From positions 248,001-312,000 of the forward strand of contig BEIE01000002.1 in the NCBI GenBank assembly GCA_002898255.1: 64,000 nucleotides of DNA, written 5' to 3'. Source of the stretch: a bacterium HR28 (GTDB lineage: Bacteria; Chloroflexota; Chloroflexia; Thermomicrobiales; Thermomicrobiaceae). Every line of letters begins with the position of its first letter. The first letter of the stretch is position 1. This document shows positions 63,714 to 64,000 of the stretch, piece after piece. The position numbers were made by a program, and so were the translations under genes. The notes under the pieces are model-generated. The model saw only the letters and a program-made list of their open reading frames with translations. It ran no database searches and was not told where the DNA came from.

Positions 63714-64000
63714 GTCCCACCTTCCAACTTGCTCGACGCCTGACTGCACGGGAACGAGCGTAGCGAACCGGTGCGTTTCTGGCGAGTACGAAGACTCCGC
63801 CCACGGTGCACGATCACTGACGTGGCACGGTCGCGCCTCCCCTGGAGAACGCACCACCCGACCATCCTACCGTGTGAGAACCGACACGGTACGAATGCAA
63901 AAGGCGCAGTTCGTGCTGCTCTCACTCTGCGAGGATCAGGGGTGATCCTTCGGCGCTCTCCCACCTTCCGGCAAGACCCGGCGCACCTCTTGTCCTACTC

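Overview
The window is bacterial chromosome of roughly 60% GC with about 47 protein genes, no rRNA, no tRNA that I could find, no CRISPR array and no transposase. Gene content suggests a Chloroflexota-like bacterium, perhaps class Thermomicrobia. The clues are separate cofG and cofH genes for the F420 chromophore, lipoproteins with Thr-Pro-rich linkers, a DUF2851 protein, a PrkA/DUF444/SpoVR module, and a divergent FtsH beside a membrane partner. This placement is inference; no marker gene settles it.

Layout. 1-3.6 kb: miaA (cut by the window edge), divergent from mltG-aroE and a prepilin peptidase. 4.4-8.9 kb: the stress module prkA, DUF444 and spoVR, read leftward, preceded by a spacer full of stem-loops. 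9.7-13.4 kb: an alpha/beta hydrolase and the leftward pair membrane protein plus FtsH-like protease. 13.8-20.7 kb: an FAD amine oxidoreductase, a PLP aminotransferase, two unknown proteins, an MFS exporter and a polysaccharide deacetylase. 20.7-25.6 kb: cofG-cofH (overlapping stop and start), DUF2851 and a DUF3386-like protein. 26-34 kb: an M55 peptidase, an orphan ABC substrate-binding lipoprotein, a copper chaperone behind a CsoR-like operator, a degenerate receiver protein, a PAP2-type membrane protein, and a tyrosine recombinase overlapping a lipoprotein gene. 34.2-38 kb: a leftward operon of M42 peptidase, secreted propeller protein and URO-D-like protein. 38.5-48.5 kb: pepF, ubiE, a PEBP-like lipoprotein, a NimA-like flavoprotein, DUF2203, an EamA exporter, gmd and two tandem HSL-type esterases. 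48.6-55.5 kb: a RelE-UvrD fusion helicase, aldehyde dehydrogenase coupled to an AI-2E/PerM-family membrane protein, and an MFS protein. 56.6-63.7 kb: pdxH-HIT, a cysteine hydrolase, a serine hydrolase, an SDR and a 3-hydroxyisobutyrate dehydrogenase-like enzyme.

Most genes are metabolic or housekeeping and form short units of one to three genes. The striking feature is the spacers. About 15 gaps of 0.35-1.2 kb have no convincing gene, and several contain long perfect inverted repeats (11-15 bp arms around about 30-60 nt, with further stems nested inside). They share architecture but not sequence. I regard this group of long-hairpin elements as the most interesting unexplained signal, followed by the RelE-UvrD fusion and by a strong terminator hidden inside the coding end of that same gene.
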